Shown piece by piece: positions 27,301 through 34,474 of a stretch of 64,000 nucleotides of DNA. Source of the stretch: an uncultured Treponema sp. (GTDB taxonomy: Bacteria; Spirochaetota; Spirochaetia; Treponematales; Treponemataceae); NCBI GenBank assembly GCA_905372235.1, contig CAJPOF010000003.1, positions 6,373 through 70,372 of the forward strand. The letters run 5' to 3'. Position 1 is the first letter of the stretch. Every line of letters begins with the position of its first letter. The translations under genes and the position numbers were made by a program. The notes under the pieces were generated by a model. That model saw nothing but the letters and a program-made list of their open reading frames with translations, was not told where the DNA came from and made no database searches.

Positions 27301-27536
27301 AAATCCTTCATGAACCAGCCAGCGGGGTCTGCCATGACATCTTTTGTAGCCGCCGCTGCGTTCGATTGGGATTCCCATGATTCCCCAAGTCCCTCTGACA
27401 TCGGAAAACCTTTATTTTCCCAAGCCCAAATTTTCGCCTCGTTCTTTACAAAAATTATCAGTTTGGACCTTATATCTGGAGCAGGTAAACCTTTATTTAT
27501 TTTAAGACGTGTGGATTTTCCCCGAATCGCCGTCAA
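24354..27536 (-). CDS. Multidomain alpha-amylase (GH13), downstream part of a UGA-interrupted gene
   Basis: 1060 codons from a TTG at 27536, but probably not an independent gene. Order: end of an Ig-like domain (1-20), two starch-binding-like modules (about 25-125 and 145-232, WAWENKGFPMSEG and YRYAYLWENGNSTLEKV), an Ig-like domain (235-320), a PKD domain (325-415), then the GH13 barrel. GH13 regions: DIVLNHTG (about 547), GVDAFRIDTVKH with nucleophile Asp (about 690), IFGETC with acid/base Glu (about 721), YVDSHD (about 847). It should hydrolyse alpha-1,4 glucan outside the cell, yet has no signal peptide, and no Shine-Dalgarno precedes the TTG. The upstream lipoprotein frame is the same frame, separated only by one TGA (27540-27542). 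Confidence 0.88.
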   Translation of the reverse strand: MTAIRGKSTRLKINKGLPAPDIRSKLIIFVKNEAKIWAWENKGFPMSEGLGESWESQSNAAAATKDVMADPAGWFMKDFSSIKSRMTGKEIYFKLNKSDPELHSGCTGTFWYDGTNFLTADPSESSDGEIKVSVENPASGDDVVPLLDKIFVHAQYRYAYLWENGNSTLEKVHVEMNPESGSWYAYEIPCASSKLIFKPNAGNDWGGKTADLSRTAGEWWYLKGKWYESNPEDSVAPDLVAFSSDKNGIVSGNVDFSVQATDNMGLSRAEIALSDGKKIGELELSGKAFNGIFSWDTSFVQNSGYTVNCTVFDTAGNRSESKSVSFSTQNKNLPPVAVVSGAARASVGSEKKYSAKESYDKNGGTISSYVWSISGATIVSGDGTDTVKVKMPSDEGTAVTISVTVTDNDGEISAPAVKNVTVLKNVSSDFRDESIYFLMTTRFYDGDASNNRYCWDEGGEYLKFSDGDCGWRGDFKGLAEKLDYIKALGFSAVWITPVVENSSGIDYHGYHAYDFSRVDPRYESKNFSYQDLIDACHEKGIKVIQDIVLNHTGNFGERNLFKMFEKESSPYINPDIPTPSSISCSPFMKVAADGNAYSKLMAGLSMKGASDYDSSTGAVQYGARINAMKEDSIDTEKIYHHTKVIDWNSENCQLGQMAGDCVDLNTENPIVFNYLKNCYVNYINMGVDAFRIDTVKHISRLTFNEEFIPAFMQAGGDDFYIFGETCARYRGRWNEGVPALSPAFYTWKEDSSFGWSSTDADSNSSAASAHFSAYKSDFSHPAWADGIANHLLKGNNYHAPDYSMRSHLDQIDFPMHWAFSSAQDAFSTAVCTNDPDFNDATWNVTYVDSHDYAPDNAPEGQRFNGSWPDKLNLMFTFRGIPCIYYGSEIEFKKGMPIDPANTRTSLEQSGRAYFGTHLEGNVVATDYGEFTASGTVADTLNHELSQHIIRLNKIRRSIPALRKGQYSTENCSGSIAFKRRYTDSEVDSFALVTINGDATFSGLPGGTYIDVVTGDTKSITEGGAIATSGCGGNNMRVYVNTSLRGCDITGKIGKDGFYLK

Positions 27537-27539
27537 AGT

Positions 27540-28307
27540 TCAGTTTGCCACAACCGAATTCCCGTCAAAAATTTGGAACGACCAAGTTCCTTCCGCAATA
27601 TTCACAACCGTTTCGTCATCCGAAAGAGTTTTTTCTTTGGAAGCAGGGTCAAATATTTTTATAGAACACGAATCACCCAAATTGGAAATCACATTTACGG
27701 AAGCAGGTTCTATATAATAGTCTGATTTTTTCTTTCCGCTCAATGTATGGTCGGTTTTGTAATCCAAGGCGATTTGTGCTGTGTTTATGAGCGACCACGG
27801 CCTTGACGCATCTATCACGTTTTCAATCGCCAATTTATTCACGGAAGAAAGATTTTCTCCGTCCGAAAGCAAAGAATTAAACACATTTCCAAGAGTCGTT
27901 GTAGCCTGCGTAACCATAACCGAGTTGCTTCCCGGATTTATATCGGCAACAACTCTTATAATTGCGCCCAAAATCGCATTTTTTGAAGAATCGTAACCCT
28001 GAACAGAAACAATCCGATTTTTCCCTACAGGAATTTTTGAAATTATAATGCCGGAAGCCCCGCCGTTTTTTACGGAAACAAATTCCGAGCAAAGTCCGCC
28101 GGATATATCCATGCCTGAAATTGTGACCACCGCATATGAAATTCCTTCGATGTTCAACATCCTTGCTTCCGTCTGCGTAAAAACCGCTAAAGAGCCGTAA
28201 TTTTCTTTCTGACAACCATCAGAATTCTCTGAAGCCACAAAATTTTTGCAAGCAACCACCATAAAGGTAAAAGCCAACAAAAAAACTAGAACAATTTTTT
28301 TATGCAT
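27540..28307 (-). CDS. Lipoprotein N-terminal part of the interrupted amylase gene
   Basis: 255 aa from ATG 28307 (AGGAG Shine-Dalgarno; the TTG at 28325 is rejected). Signal peptide KKIVLVFLLAFTFMVVAC with lipobox VVAC. The rest is beta-rich: an ISYAVVTISGMDISGG / IPVGKNRIVSVQGYDSSKN domain and a second starting near IALDYKTDH that ends EGTWSFQIFDGNSVVAN at a TGA. The next codons, in the same frame, read TLTAIRGKSTRLKINKG and complete the last strands of that domain. With the downstream part the chain would be about 1316 aa: a lipid-anchored surface amylase. Confidence 0.82.
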   Translation of the reverse strand: MHKKIVLVFLLAFTFMVVACKNFVASENSDGCQKENYGSLAVFTQTEARMLNIEGISYAVVTISGMDISGGLCSEFVSVKNGGASGIIISKIPVGKNRIVSVQGYDSSKNAILGAIIRVVADINPGSNSVMVTQATTTLGNVFNSLLSDGENLSSVNKLAIENVIDASRPWSLINTAQIALDYKTDHTLSGKKKSDYYIEPASVNVISNLGDSCSIKIFDPASKEKTLSDDETVVNIAEGTWSFQIFDGNSVVAN

Positions 28308-28881
28308 CACTTTTCTCCTGGACAAAACATAGTTTTACCCAAAAACCTTTTTCATATAAACTCTCTTTGCTCTACAAGGTGCTAACCTAAGAAGAAAAGC
28401 TGACGTAAAAACGCATTTTTATTAATAGAAACTTTAATTACTAACAACTTTCATAACTGGATTCGCTACATTTGTATGACATAAGTCTAAGAGCGAATTT
28501 TTATTCTGTCAAATTTTATTTTAAAGAATTTTTCCAATCGACGGACTAAAATAAACGTTTTTCAGTCTCCGGAACAGTGCGGCAGAAAACGCTGAATTAG
28601 AGTTTTTCGATAATGTTAGAATTTAGAACCGATTTTTTCAGCTCGTTTGCTGCCCTGCTATTCAAATATCCGTGGCTGTCCGAAATTCCAGTTTTGGCTA
28701 GTTCTCTTGATTTTGTTTTGATGTCATTGCAATATAGAAACTTGATTTAAAATCCAACGGGGTGTCTAAAAAGTAACAAACCTTTTAGACACCCCGAATA
28801 TTTTAGATTCCTATGAAAACGAAAACAATATAGAAAAGTTGTTTCAACTGACTTCCCGCTTTTGGCGAACAGTTTTTTCGT
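28308..28881. other. Intergenic region upstream of the lipoprotein-amylase gene
   Basis: About 570 nt with no recognisable gene. It holds the strong hairpin described separately (28759-28795). The rest is A/T-rich; a promoter for the amylase gene must lie here but was not fixed with confidence. Confidence 0.45.
28759..28795 (-). terminator. Strong hairpin, probable adk terminator
   Basis: GGGGTGTCTAAAA (28759 on) pairs perfectly with TTTTAGACACCCC (to 28795), loop about 10 nt. It lies 87 nt past the adk stop. The U-run after the stem is weak on both strands, so a transcript-stabilising role is possible instead. Confidence 0.5.
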
Positions 28882-29514
28882 TTATTTTACCGGAAAAACT
28901 TTCTTGAATTCTTCAAGAAGTTCCGCAGTTTCGATTGCGGCATCAAAGTTCTGAATTTTTCCTTTTTCCGTGTAGTATTTTATGAGTGGTTCTGTCTGCT
29001 CTCGGTAAACGTCCATTCTGTGAAGAATCGATTCTTGCTTGTCATCGTCCCTTTGGATTATTTCGCCGCCGCACTTGTCGCAAACTCCTTCTTTTTTAGG
29101 CGGAAGCGTAAGAACATTGTAATTTGCACCGCACGCCTTGCAGACTCTACGAGTACTCAGCCTCTTTATTACAACTTCGTCCTTCGTCTGAAAATTTACT
29201 ACAACGACATCAGGGCAAACGGATGAAAGCAAGTCCGCCTGCGGAATTGTGCGCGGGAATCCGTCCAAAATAAAGCCGTTTTTGCAGTCGTCTTTTGAAA
29301 GTCTGTCTTTTACAAGCTCGAACGTAAGGTCATCGCTCACGAGCGACCCCGAATCGATTATCGCTTTTACTTTTATTCCGAGCGGAGTCTTTTCTTTTAT
29401 GTTCGCCCTGAAAATATCGCCCGTAGAAATATGCGGGATTTTGTAATCTTCTGCGACTTTTACGGCAAGAGAACCTTTGCCTGCCCCCGGTGGTCCTAAA
29501 AAAATGAAATTCAT
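28882..29514 (-). CDS. adk: Adenylate kinase, zinc-containing LID type
   Basis: 210 aa. Interconverts ATP + AMP and 2 ADP. P-loop FLGPPGAGKGSLA (residues 5-17), HISTGDIFRANI, GFILDGFPRTIPQA and the LID domain with four cysteines (CKACGANYNVL...VCDKCGG) that bind structural zinc. AGGAG Shine-Dalgarno. In many bacteria adk sits in the spc operon next to secY; here it is separate from that operon. Confidence 0.96.
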   Translation of the reverse strand: MNFIFLGPPGAGKGSLAVKVAEDYKIPHISTGDIFRANIKEKTPLGIKVKAIIDSGSLVSDDLTFELVKDRLSKDDCKNGFILDGFPRTIPQADLLSSVCPDVVVVNFQTKDEVVIKRLSTRRVCKACGANYNVLTLPPKKEGVCDKCGGEIIQRDDDKQESILHRMDVYREQTEPLIKYYTEKGKIQNFDAAIETAELLEEFKKVFPVK

Positions 29515-29592
29515 CTATAATTCTCCTAAGATTTTGATTTCGATGATTATAACAAAGAAAAATGCATTTAGCCATCATAAAGATGCAAAAAA

Positions 29593-30804
29593 TCACGGAA
29601 CGACAAGTTTTAGTTCGGATACATTGTTTTTTGTGATTTTTCTTACTCGTTCAAGGCACAATTCGGAAATATCGGAAAACCTGCTTTTCCCCGATTTTAT
29701 TGCTTCCGGTTTTTGAATCAAAATGCATTTTCGTTTTCCGCCGTCCAGCAGATTTGCGTTAAAAACCGCCTCTGCCGTAGTTCCGCTTCCGGCAAAAAAA
29801 TCCATCACGGTGATGTCGTTTTTCATGTTGACAATCGAAAGAAAATGCTGAATCAATGCGACGGGCTTGGGGTTGTCAAACGAAGATTTTTCGCCTACAA
29901 GAAAATCCAGATGTCTTTGCGCGCTTCTTGTTCCGCCTTTTTCATCGATTATGTTTTTGGGAATTATTTCCGTCCGTTCTCCATTGAATATTTTTTTTCT
30001 AGGAACGTTAGCAAAATCCGGAGCTTTTCCCCAAAAAATCCTGTCTTCTTGCAAAAGTTTTTGCATTTCCTCTTTTTTTACAAGCCATTGCCGTTTCCAT
30101 TTTTTCCCGGAAGGAGAGACGATTTCAAAATAGTTCGGGTGCAGAGGATTTGAACGTTTTTCGGAAAAACTTATGCTTCCTGAAAACCATGCGCCTCGCA
30201 AATCTCCGTCAGGATTTTCTTTTGCCCATGAAGTTTCCTCAAAATCCCTGAAAGCGGAAAGTTTCTTTTTATTTTTTGCGTAACACAGCGTAGATTCTTG
30301 CAGCGTTCTGGAAAATGAATCTTTTTTACCCTTGCCGTGAAGCCACATAAAATCATTCACGAAATTTTCCTCGCCGAAAATTTTATCGCATAGAAGTTTT
30401 AAATGATAAAGTTCCTCTTGCCCGATTGCCAAAAAAATGCAGCCGGAATCCGAAAGAAGTTTTTTTGCGGACGCAAGGCGGCGGCTCATAAAACTAAGCC
30501 AAGCGGAATGTCTGTCAGGCGGCGTGCAATCGGATTTTTTGCTCAGCGGAAAGGCATCGTTATACGTGAAAGTTTTTTTTCCCGTGTTGTACGGCGGATC
30601 GATGTACATAAAATCGATTTTGCTGGAAAAGTGATTTTCAAGAAGGCGAAGAACGGGATAATTGTCGCCTGATATAAAAGAATATTGCGAATGTTCAATT
30701 GAATCTTTCCATGAAAAATCACCGCATTCAAGAAAACAATTTTTCACGAAATCGTCGTTGTCCGCCTCTTCGGGAAAATCCGTCCAGTCAAAAGAAAAAC
30801 TCAT
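29593..30804 (-). CDS. Site-specific DNA-methyltransferase (type III Mod-like, adenine N6)
   Basis: 403 aa. Catalytic motif IV FMYIDPPYNTGKKTFTYND (about residue 70) and, further downstream, the SAM-binding motif MDFFAGSGTTAEAVF (about 340) give the beta-class order (DPPY before FxGxG) of type III Mod and related N6-adenine methylases. It is shorter than typical Mod proteins (about 600 aa), so the target-recognition region is small. No Res or other restriction gene is near. It begins 6 nt after the stop of the ArsR-type regulator and has no Shine-Dalgarno, so it is probably translated by coupling from that gene. Orphan regulatory methylase or remnant of a restriction system; both are open. 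Confidence 0.85.
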   Translation of the reverse strand: MSFSFDWTDFPEEADNDDFVKNCFLECGDFSWKDSIEHSQYSFISGDNYPVLRLLENHFSSKIDFMYIDPPYNTGKKTFTYNDAFPLSKKSDCTPPDRHSAWLSFMSRRLASAKKLLSDSGCIFLAIGQEELYHLKLLCDKIFGEENFVNDFMWLHGKGKKDSFSRTLQESTLCYAKNKKKLSAFRDFEETSWAKENPDGDLRGAWFSGSISFSEKRSNPLHPNYFEIVSPSGKKWKRQWLVKKEEMQKLLQEDRIFWGKAPDFANVPRKKIFNGERTEIIPKNIIDEKGGTRSAQRHLDFLVGEKSSFDNPKPVALIQHFLSIVNMKNDITVMDFFAGSGTTAEAVFNANLLDGGKRKCILIQKPEAIKSGKSRFSDISELCLERVRKITKNNVSELKLVVP

Positions 30805-30810
30805 GCGGAA

Positions 30811-31131
30811 TTATAACACTTGCTTCAAATCTTCAAGATGCTCGCGCCCCAATTTCAAAATAAGGGAAACATGCACGTCGGAAAGCGAATAGATTAGCGA
30901 TTTTCCGTCTCGTCGGAATTTTATGAGGCTGCTGGTTTTTAAAATCCGCAACTGATGGCTTACCGCCGATTGCGTCATGTCAAGACGCTGGGCAATTTCG
31001 TTCACCGCCATTTCTTTTTCATGAAGAATAAAAAGAATCCTGATTCTTGTGGTGTCGCCAAAAATTTTGTAAAGTTCCGCAAGTTCAAGCAGCATTTTTT
31101 CATCAGGCATGATGCTTTCCGAATTTTCCAT
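30811..31131 (-). CDS. ArsR/SmtB-family transcriptional repressor, probable zinc sensor
   Basis: 106 aa from ATG 31131, chosen for its GAGG Shine-Dalgarno (31137-31140); the ATG at 31164 lies inside the operator and is rejected. Winged helix: YKIFGDTTRIRILFILHE, recognition helix MTQSAVSHQLRILKT, wing RRDGKSLIYSLS. The last helix DVHVSLILKLGREHLED has D-x-H-x10-H-x2-D, the spacing of the alpha-5 metal site of SmtB/CzrA (Asp, His, His, Glu/His); the alpha-3 cysteine site is absent. The promoter overlaps an SmtB-like palindrome, so autoregulation relieved by Zn(II) is likely. The next gene is the DNA methyltransferase, not a metal transporter. Confidence 0.88.
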   Translation of the reverse strand: MENSESIMPDEKMLLELAELYKIFGDTTRIRILFILHEKEMAVNEIAQRLDMTQSAVSHQLRILKTSSLIKFRRDGKSLIYSLSDVHVSLILKLGREHLEDLKQVL

Positions 31132-31143
31132 AAGCACCTCATT

Positions 31144-31169
31144 ATTAATTGAACAACTGTTCATATAAT
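31144..31169. promoter_or_regulatory. SmtB/CzrA-like operator (12-2-12 imperfect palindrome)
   Basis: Core TGAACA-AC-TGTTCA (31150-31163), perfect, with A/T arms extending it to 12-2-12 with 10 of 12 pairs. Known SmtB-family sites have the same TGAA/TTCA core and spacing. It overlaps the -10 box of the regulator's promoter. Confidence 0.75.
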
Positions 31170-31193
31170 AAATTCACAAAACGCACTTGTCAA
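31165..31193 (-). promoter_or_regulatory. Promoter of the ArsR-methyltransferase operon
   Basis: Perfect -35 TTGACA (31188-31193), 17-nt spacer, -10 TATTAT (31165-31170), minus strand. The -10 is inside the operator palindrome, so repressor binding would block polymerase. Confidence 0.8.
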
Positions 31194-31373
31194 TCCCAAT
31201 CAAATGTATTCGGATTTGAAAAACGAAAGGTAATTTTTTAGGAAAGCGAGATTTTTTATTGTTCGCCGAGAATTAGAAGCGCAAAGACGATTTTAAAAAC
31301 ATTTCTACATACGCTTTTGTGTTCCGGGCAAGAAATCGTCGGGATTCAACTTTTCTAAGCCTGTCCGGTAGCA

Positions 31374-31865
31374 TCAAAGGATTTTTAGGTCCTTGCAGTC
31401 AAGATAAAAATAATCAAGCCCGTCAGCGGTTTGGGACATCACAAACCTTCCGATTATTTCGATTTCTGTACCTTCGGGAGGCAAATCTTCCGCCTCAAAA
31501 GAATAATCGTCGGCAAATTTGAATTCCAATCCTTGCTGGCAGCACGCCAAAGCATCCGAAACGATTACGGAATTAACCGGCTCCGTTTCGCCGTTCGGGA
31601 TAAATCGGACAAATGTTCCTCCCACTTTTATGAGCCGTCCTTCATATTCTTCGGGCATAATCAGCATATTGAAGACCTGCGCATACACCATGTTCGAGTT
31701 CATTTCGGTAAGGTCGATGCCTATTTGCTCGCCCTCGAATTTTTCTTCGGTGTTGGACTTTATTTTTGAAATTCTTCGGTCGGAAGGATCTTCATACGGA
31801 TTTTTCTTTGAACACCCAAAGATGAAAAAAGATATGGCAAACATCAATACAACGGTTTTTTTCAT
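31374..31865 (-). CDS. Lipoprotein with a CCxxGLEF motif (YcgQ/DUF1980-like C-terminal region)
   Basis: 163 aa. Signal peptide with lipobox IFGC (Cys18). The mature domain contains YEGRLIKVGGTFVRFIPNG, IVSDALACCQQGLEFKFAD and GTEIEIIGRFVM, an OB-like pattern with a double Cys that resembles the C-terminal domain of YcgQ-type (DUF1980/TIGR03943) proteins; that link is tentative. CGGAGAA Shine-Dalgarno. It lies between transketolase (upstream) and the zinc-type regulator (243 nt downstream). Whether it belongs to metal handling is unknown. Confidence 0.65.
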   Translation of the reverse strand: MKKTVVLMFAISFFIFGCSKKNPYEDPSDRRISKIKSNTEEKFEGEQIGIDLTEMNSNMVYAQVFNMLIMPEEYEGRLIKVGGTFVRFIPNGETEPVNSVIVSDALACCQQGLEFKFADDYSFEAEDLPPEGTEIEIIGRFVMSQTADGLDYFYLDCKDLKIL

Positions 31866-31898
31866 AAAATTTTCTCCGGAACAGAATGTTCAAGATGC

Positions 31899-31935
31899 GG
31901 AAAAAATCCGCACCTCGCAGAAAACCTTGTGCGGA
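31899..31935 (-). terminator. Intrinsic terminator of transketolase
   Basis: Read on the minus strand: TCCGCAC stem (31929-31935), 15-nt loop, GTGCGGA (31907-31913), then a run of T (31900-31906). It begins 6 nt past the tkt stop codon. Confidence 0.75.
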
Positions 31936-31940
31936 CAGGA

Positions 31941-33914
31941 CTATTTTTTTAACAAGTCTGAAAGGTCTTTTGCCGTAAAGTGAAGGTATTCTGCAACTTT
32001 TGCCGCAGGCCCAGAAGTTCCAAAACGGTCTATGCAAAACAAGTCGATTCTGCTTGTGGCATAACTTTTCCAGTCCGAACTGATTCCCGCCTCCGCACAG
32101 ACGACCCTAGCCGCTCCTCCGATGAGATTGTTTTTCACGGATTGGTCGGCTAGGTCGAATTTTGTAAAATCCATCACGGAGACAACGCGAACTTTTTTTT
32201 CAGGAGTAAGACCGGCGGCCTCGATTGCGGTGGAAACTTCCGAACCTGTTGCAAGAATCGTAATGTCGGGAACTCCGTCGCAATCAAGAGCGACGTACGC
32301 TCCGTGTGCGGAAAGTTTTTCCTCCCAGTTTTTATCGGATTTTGAAAATCCCTGAACGGTCTGCCTTGTGATTACTATACATACGGGATGGTCTTCTGAT
32401 TTGCACGCAATTTTCCAAGCCTCCAAAGTTTCCTGGGCATCGGCAGGGCGCAACACCTGGACGTTCGGGATGGTTCTAAGCGAAGACAGCGTTTCAACCG
32501 GTTGGTGCGTGGGTCCGTCTTCGCCGACATAAATCGAATCGTGGGAAAAAATATATATGCCCGGAAGCTTCATCAGAGCCGCAAGCCTAAGCTGGGGTCT
32601 AAGATAGTCTGCAAAAATTAGGAATGTTGCGCAGAACGGACGCAATCCTCCGTGAAGGCACATTCCCGAAACAAAAGCGCTCATCGCAAACTCTCTGATT
32701 CCGTACTCAATCATGCGACCTTTTCGGTTTTCAGGAGCGAATATTCCATCGCAATCTTTTAGGATGGTCTTGTTCGGACCTGCCAAATCCGCCGAGCCGC
32801 CAACGATATTTTTGTAACGCTGGCACATTGCGTTCAGCGTTTTTCCGCTCGCATCTCTGGTCGCCATTTTATCCGTGCTTGAAAATTCAGGGAGGGGAAA
32901 ATCGCCCATCGCTTCGTTGTTATGAAAAGCATCCCACATTTTCCTAAGTTCCGGATTTTCGTTTGACCATGCGTCAAATTCTTTGTTCCAGTTGTCCTCG
33001 CACGAAGCCCACTGCGCTTTTTTTGAAGAAAAATATTCGTAGGCTTCAGGAACGACGAAAAATTCCTTGTCTTCGGGAATGCCAAGTGCTTTTTTTGCGG
33101 CTTTTACGTTTTCTTCGCCCAGTGGAGCGCCATGCGTGTCCGCCGAACCCTGATTCGGAGAAAATTTTCCTATAGTCGATTCCAAAATTATCAGCGTCGG
33201 TTTGTCGGAAACTTTTTTTGCCTTTTCGACAAGTTCGATAATTTCGACGGGCTTGTACATATCGCCGGTAAGAACCTGCCAGCCGTAAGCCTCGTAACGC
33301 TTTGCGATGTCCTCGTCAAAAGTAATATCCGTAGGTCCGTCGATAGAAATTTTATTCCGGTCATAAAATACAATCAGTTTTCCAAGTTTTTGAGTTCCCG
33401 CAAAAGAACTTGCCTCGGAAGAAACGCCTTCTTCAAGGCAGCCTTCGCCCACCAAAGAATAGGTGTAGTGGTCTACGATTTTGCGCTTTTCCGTATTGAA
33501 ACGAGCGGCAAGCATGGTCTCCGCCATCGCCATTCCGACCGCCATTGAAACGCCTTGACCCAACGGACCTGCCGTACATTCAACGCCGTCGGTTACGCCA
33601 TACTCAGGATGCCCGCAGCAAACAGAACCTACCTGCCTGAACGACTTTATATCGTCCATCGTAACCTTGTATCCGCTCAAATGCAGAATAGAATAAAGCA
33701 ACATTGAGCCGTGACCGGCAGACAGAACGAATCTGTCCCTATCCGCCCACTTTGAATCTGCAGGATTATGTTTTAGGATTTCTCCGTAAAGAACTGCGGC
33801 AAGTTCTGCCGCACCAAGGGGCGTTCCCGGATGCCCGGAATTCGCCTTCTGAATGGCATCCATAGAAAGACTTCTGATAGAAGTCGCAACCGCATTAATC
33901 TCGCTCTCGTTCAT
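31941..33914 (-). CDS. tkt: Transketolase
   Basis: 657 aa from ATG 33914 (GGGGA Shine-Dalgarno); the longer frame to 33962 lacks family resemblance. Thiamine-diphosphate enzyme of the pentose phosphate pathway moving two-carbon ketol units. Motifs: NSGHPGTPLGAAELA, DRFVLSAGHGSMLLYS, the TPP-binding VGEGCLEEGVSSEA...FYDRNKISIDGPT, and in the second half GIREFAMSAFVSGM, DSIYVGEDGPTHQPVE and PVCIVITRQ. Full length. It has its own terminator, and the EIIA gene ends 63 nt upstream. Confidence 0.96.
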   Translation of the reverse strand: MNESEINAVATSIRSLSMDAIQKANSGHPGTPLGAAELAAVLYGEILKHNPADSKWADRDRFVLSAGHGSMLLYSILHLSGYKVTMDDIKSFRQVGSVCCGHPEYGVTDGVECTAGPLGQGVSMAVGMAMAETMLAARFNTEKRKIVDHYTYSLVGEGCLEEGVSSEASSFAGTQKLGKLIVFYDRNKISIDGPTDITFDEDIAKRYEAYGWQVLTGDMYKPVEIIELVEKAKKVSDKPTLIILESTIGKFSPNQGSADTHGAPLGEENVKAAKKALGIPEDKEFFVVPEAYEYFSSKKAQWASCEDNWNKEFDAWSNENPELRKMWDAFHNNEAMGDFPLPEFSSTDKMATRDASGKTLNAMCQRYKNIVGGSADLAGPNKTILKDCDGIFAPENRKGRMIEYGIREFAMSAFVSGMCLHGGLRPFCATFLIFADYLRPQLRLAALMKLPGIYIFSHDSIYVGEDGPTHQPVETLSSLRTIPNVQVLRPADAQETLEAWKIACKSEDHPVCIVITRQTVQGFSKSDKNWEEKLSAHGAYVALDCDGVPDITILATGSEVSTAIEAAGLTPEKKVRVVSVMDFTKFDLADQSVKNNLIGGAARVVCAEAGISSDWKSYATSRIDLFCIDRFGTSGPAAKVAEYLHFTAKDLSDLLKK

Positions 33915-33976
33915 CGAGTTCCCCACGAATTTTGATAATTTTAGGGCGACATACAAAAACATCGCCCATTGACTGA

Positions 33977-34435
33977 CTAAGAAAGTTCGTTCACTGCCGC
34001 AAGGATTTCTTCTTCGGACGCACGGCGTTCCAAAACACTCCTGAATTTAGGTTTTCGGAAAAGTCCAGCCAAAGTCGATAGAATCTGCAAATGTGTCTGC
34101 GGATTTTGAGTCAGAAGAATGAACATCACGTAAACCTTAATCTCGTCGGGAGCTTTCATGTCTATAGGCTCTTTTAGGTACACCACCGAAACTCTTTGGT
34201 CATCTTCCGATGTGATGATTGAAGCCCTTGCATGAGGAAGCGCAATTCCGTTTCCTACCGCCGTGCTCATAATTTTCTCACGAGCGCACAACGCTTCGTA
34301 AACCGTAGTCTTATTGACAGCCGGAGGAAATTCCACGGAATCGGTAAATTTCTTGTAAATCTCCTCTGCGGTGCTTCCTTCCATAGAGTGATAAACTCCG
34401 CCCTTGCGAATAAGAGTTGCTATATCTGCAGCCAT
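33977..34435 (-). CDS. PTS EIIA domain protein, PtsN-like
   Basis: 152 aa fructose/mannitol-type EIIA. The phosphorylatable His is in GIALPHARASI (about residue 67). DEIKVYVMFILLTQNPQTHLQILSTLA is the family's second half. Single-domain EIIA proteins of this type are usually regulatory (PtsN/EIIA-Ntr) and not sugar-specific. GGAGAGG Shine-Dalgarno. The preceding gene on this strand is a conserved protein of unknown function 39 nt away; tkt follows. Confidence 0.85.
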   Translation of the reverse strand: MAADIATLIRKGGVYHSMEGSTAEEIYKKFTDSVEFPPAVNKTTVYEALCAREKIMSTAVGNGIALPHARASIITSEDDQRVSVVYLKEPIDMKAPDEIKVYVMFILLTQNPQTHLQILSTLAGLFRKPKFRSVLERRASEEEILAAVNELS

Positions 34436-34474
34436 CAGTACCTCTCCATTTTTATGATTTTTTCTAAAAAGTTT

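Noticed and set aside
27540..27542. Selenocysteine at the in-frame UGA
   Set aside because: The residue lies in a surface turn of an accessory Ig-like domain, and no convincing SECIS-type hairpin follows the codon.
29713..30153. Long plus-strand ORF opposite the methyltransferase
   Set aside because: Composition is that of a shadow frame (Phe, Ser, Lys, Arg rich), and the minus strand has clear methylase motifs.
30810..30815. TATAAT just upstream of the DNA methyltransferase as its own leaderless promoter
   Set aside because: The hexamer overlaps the stop codon of the preceding gene, 6 nt from the next ATG, and no -35 fits; operon coupling explains it better.
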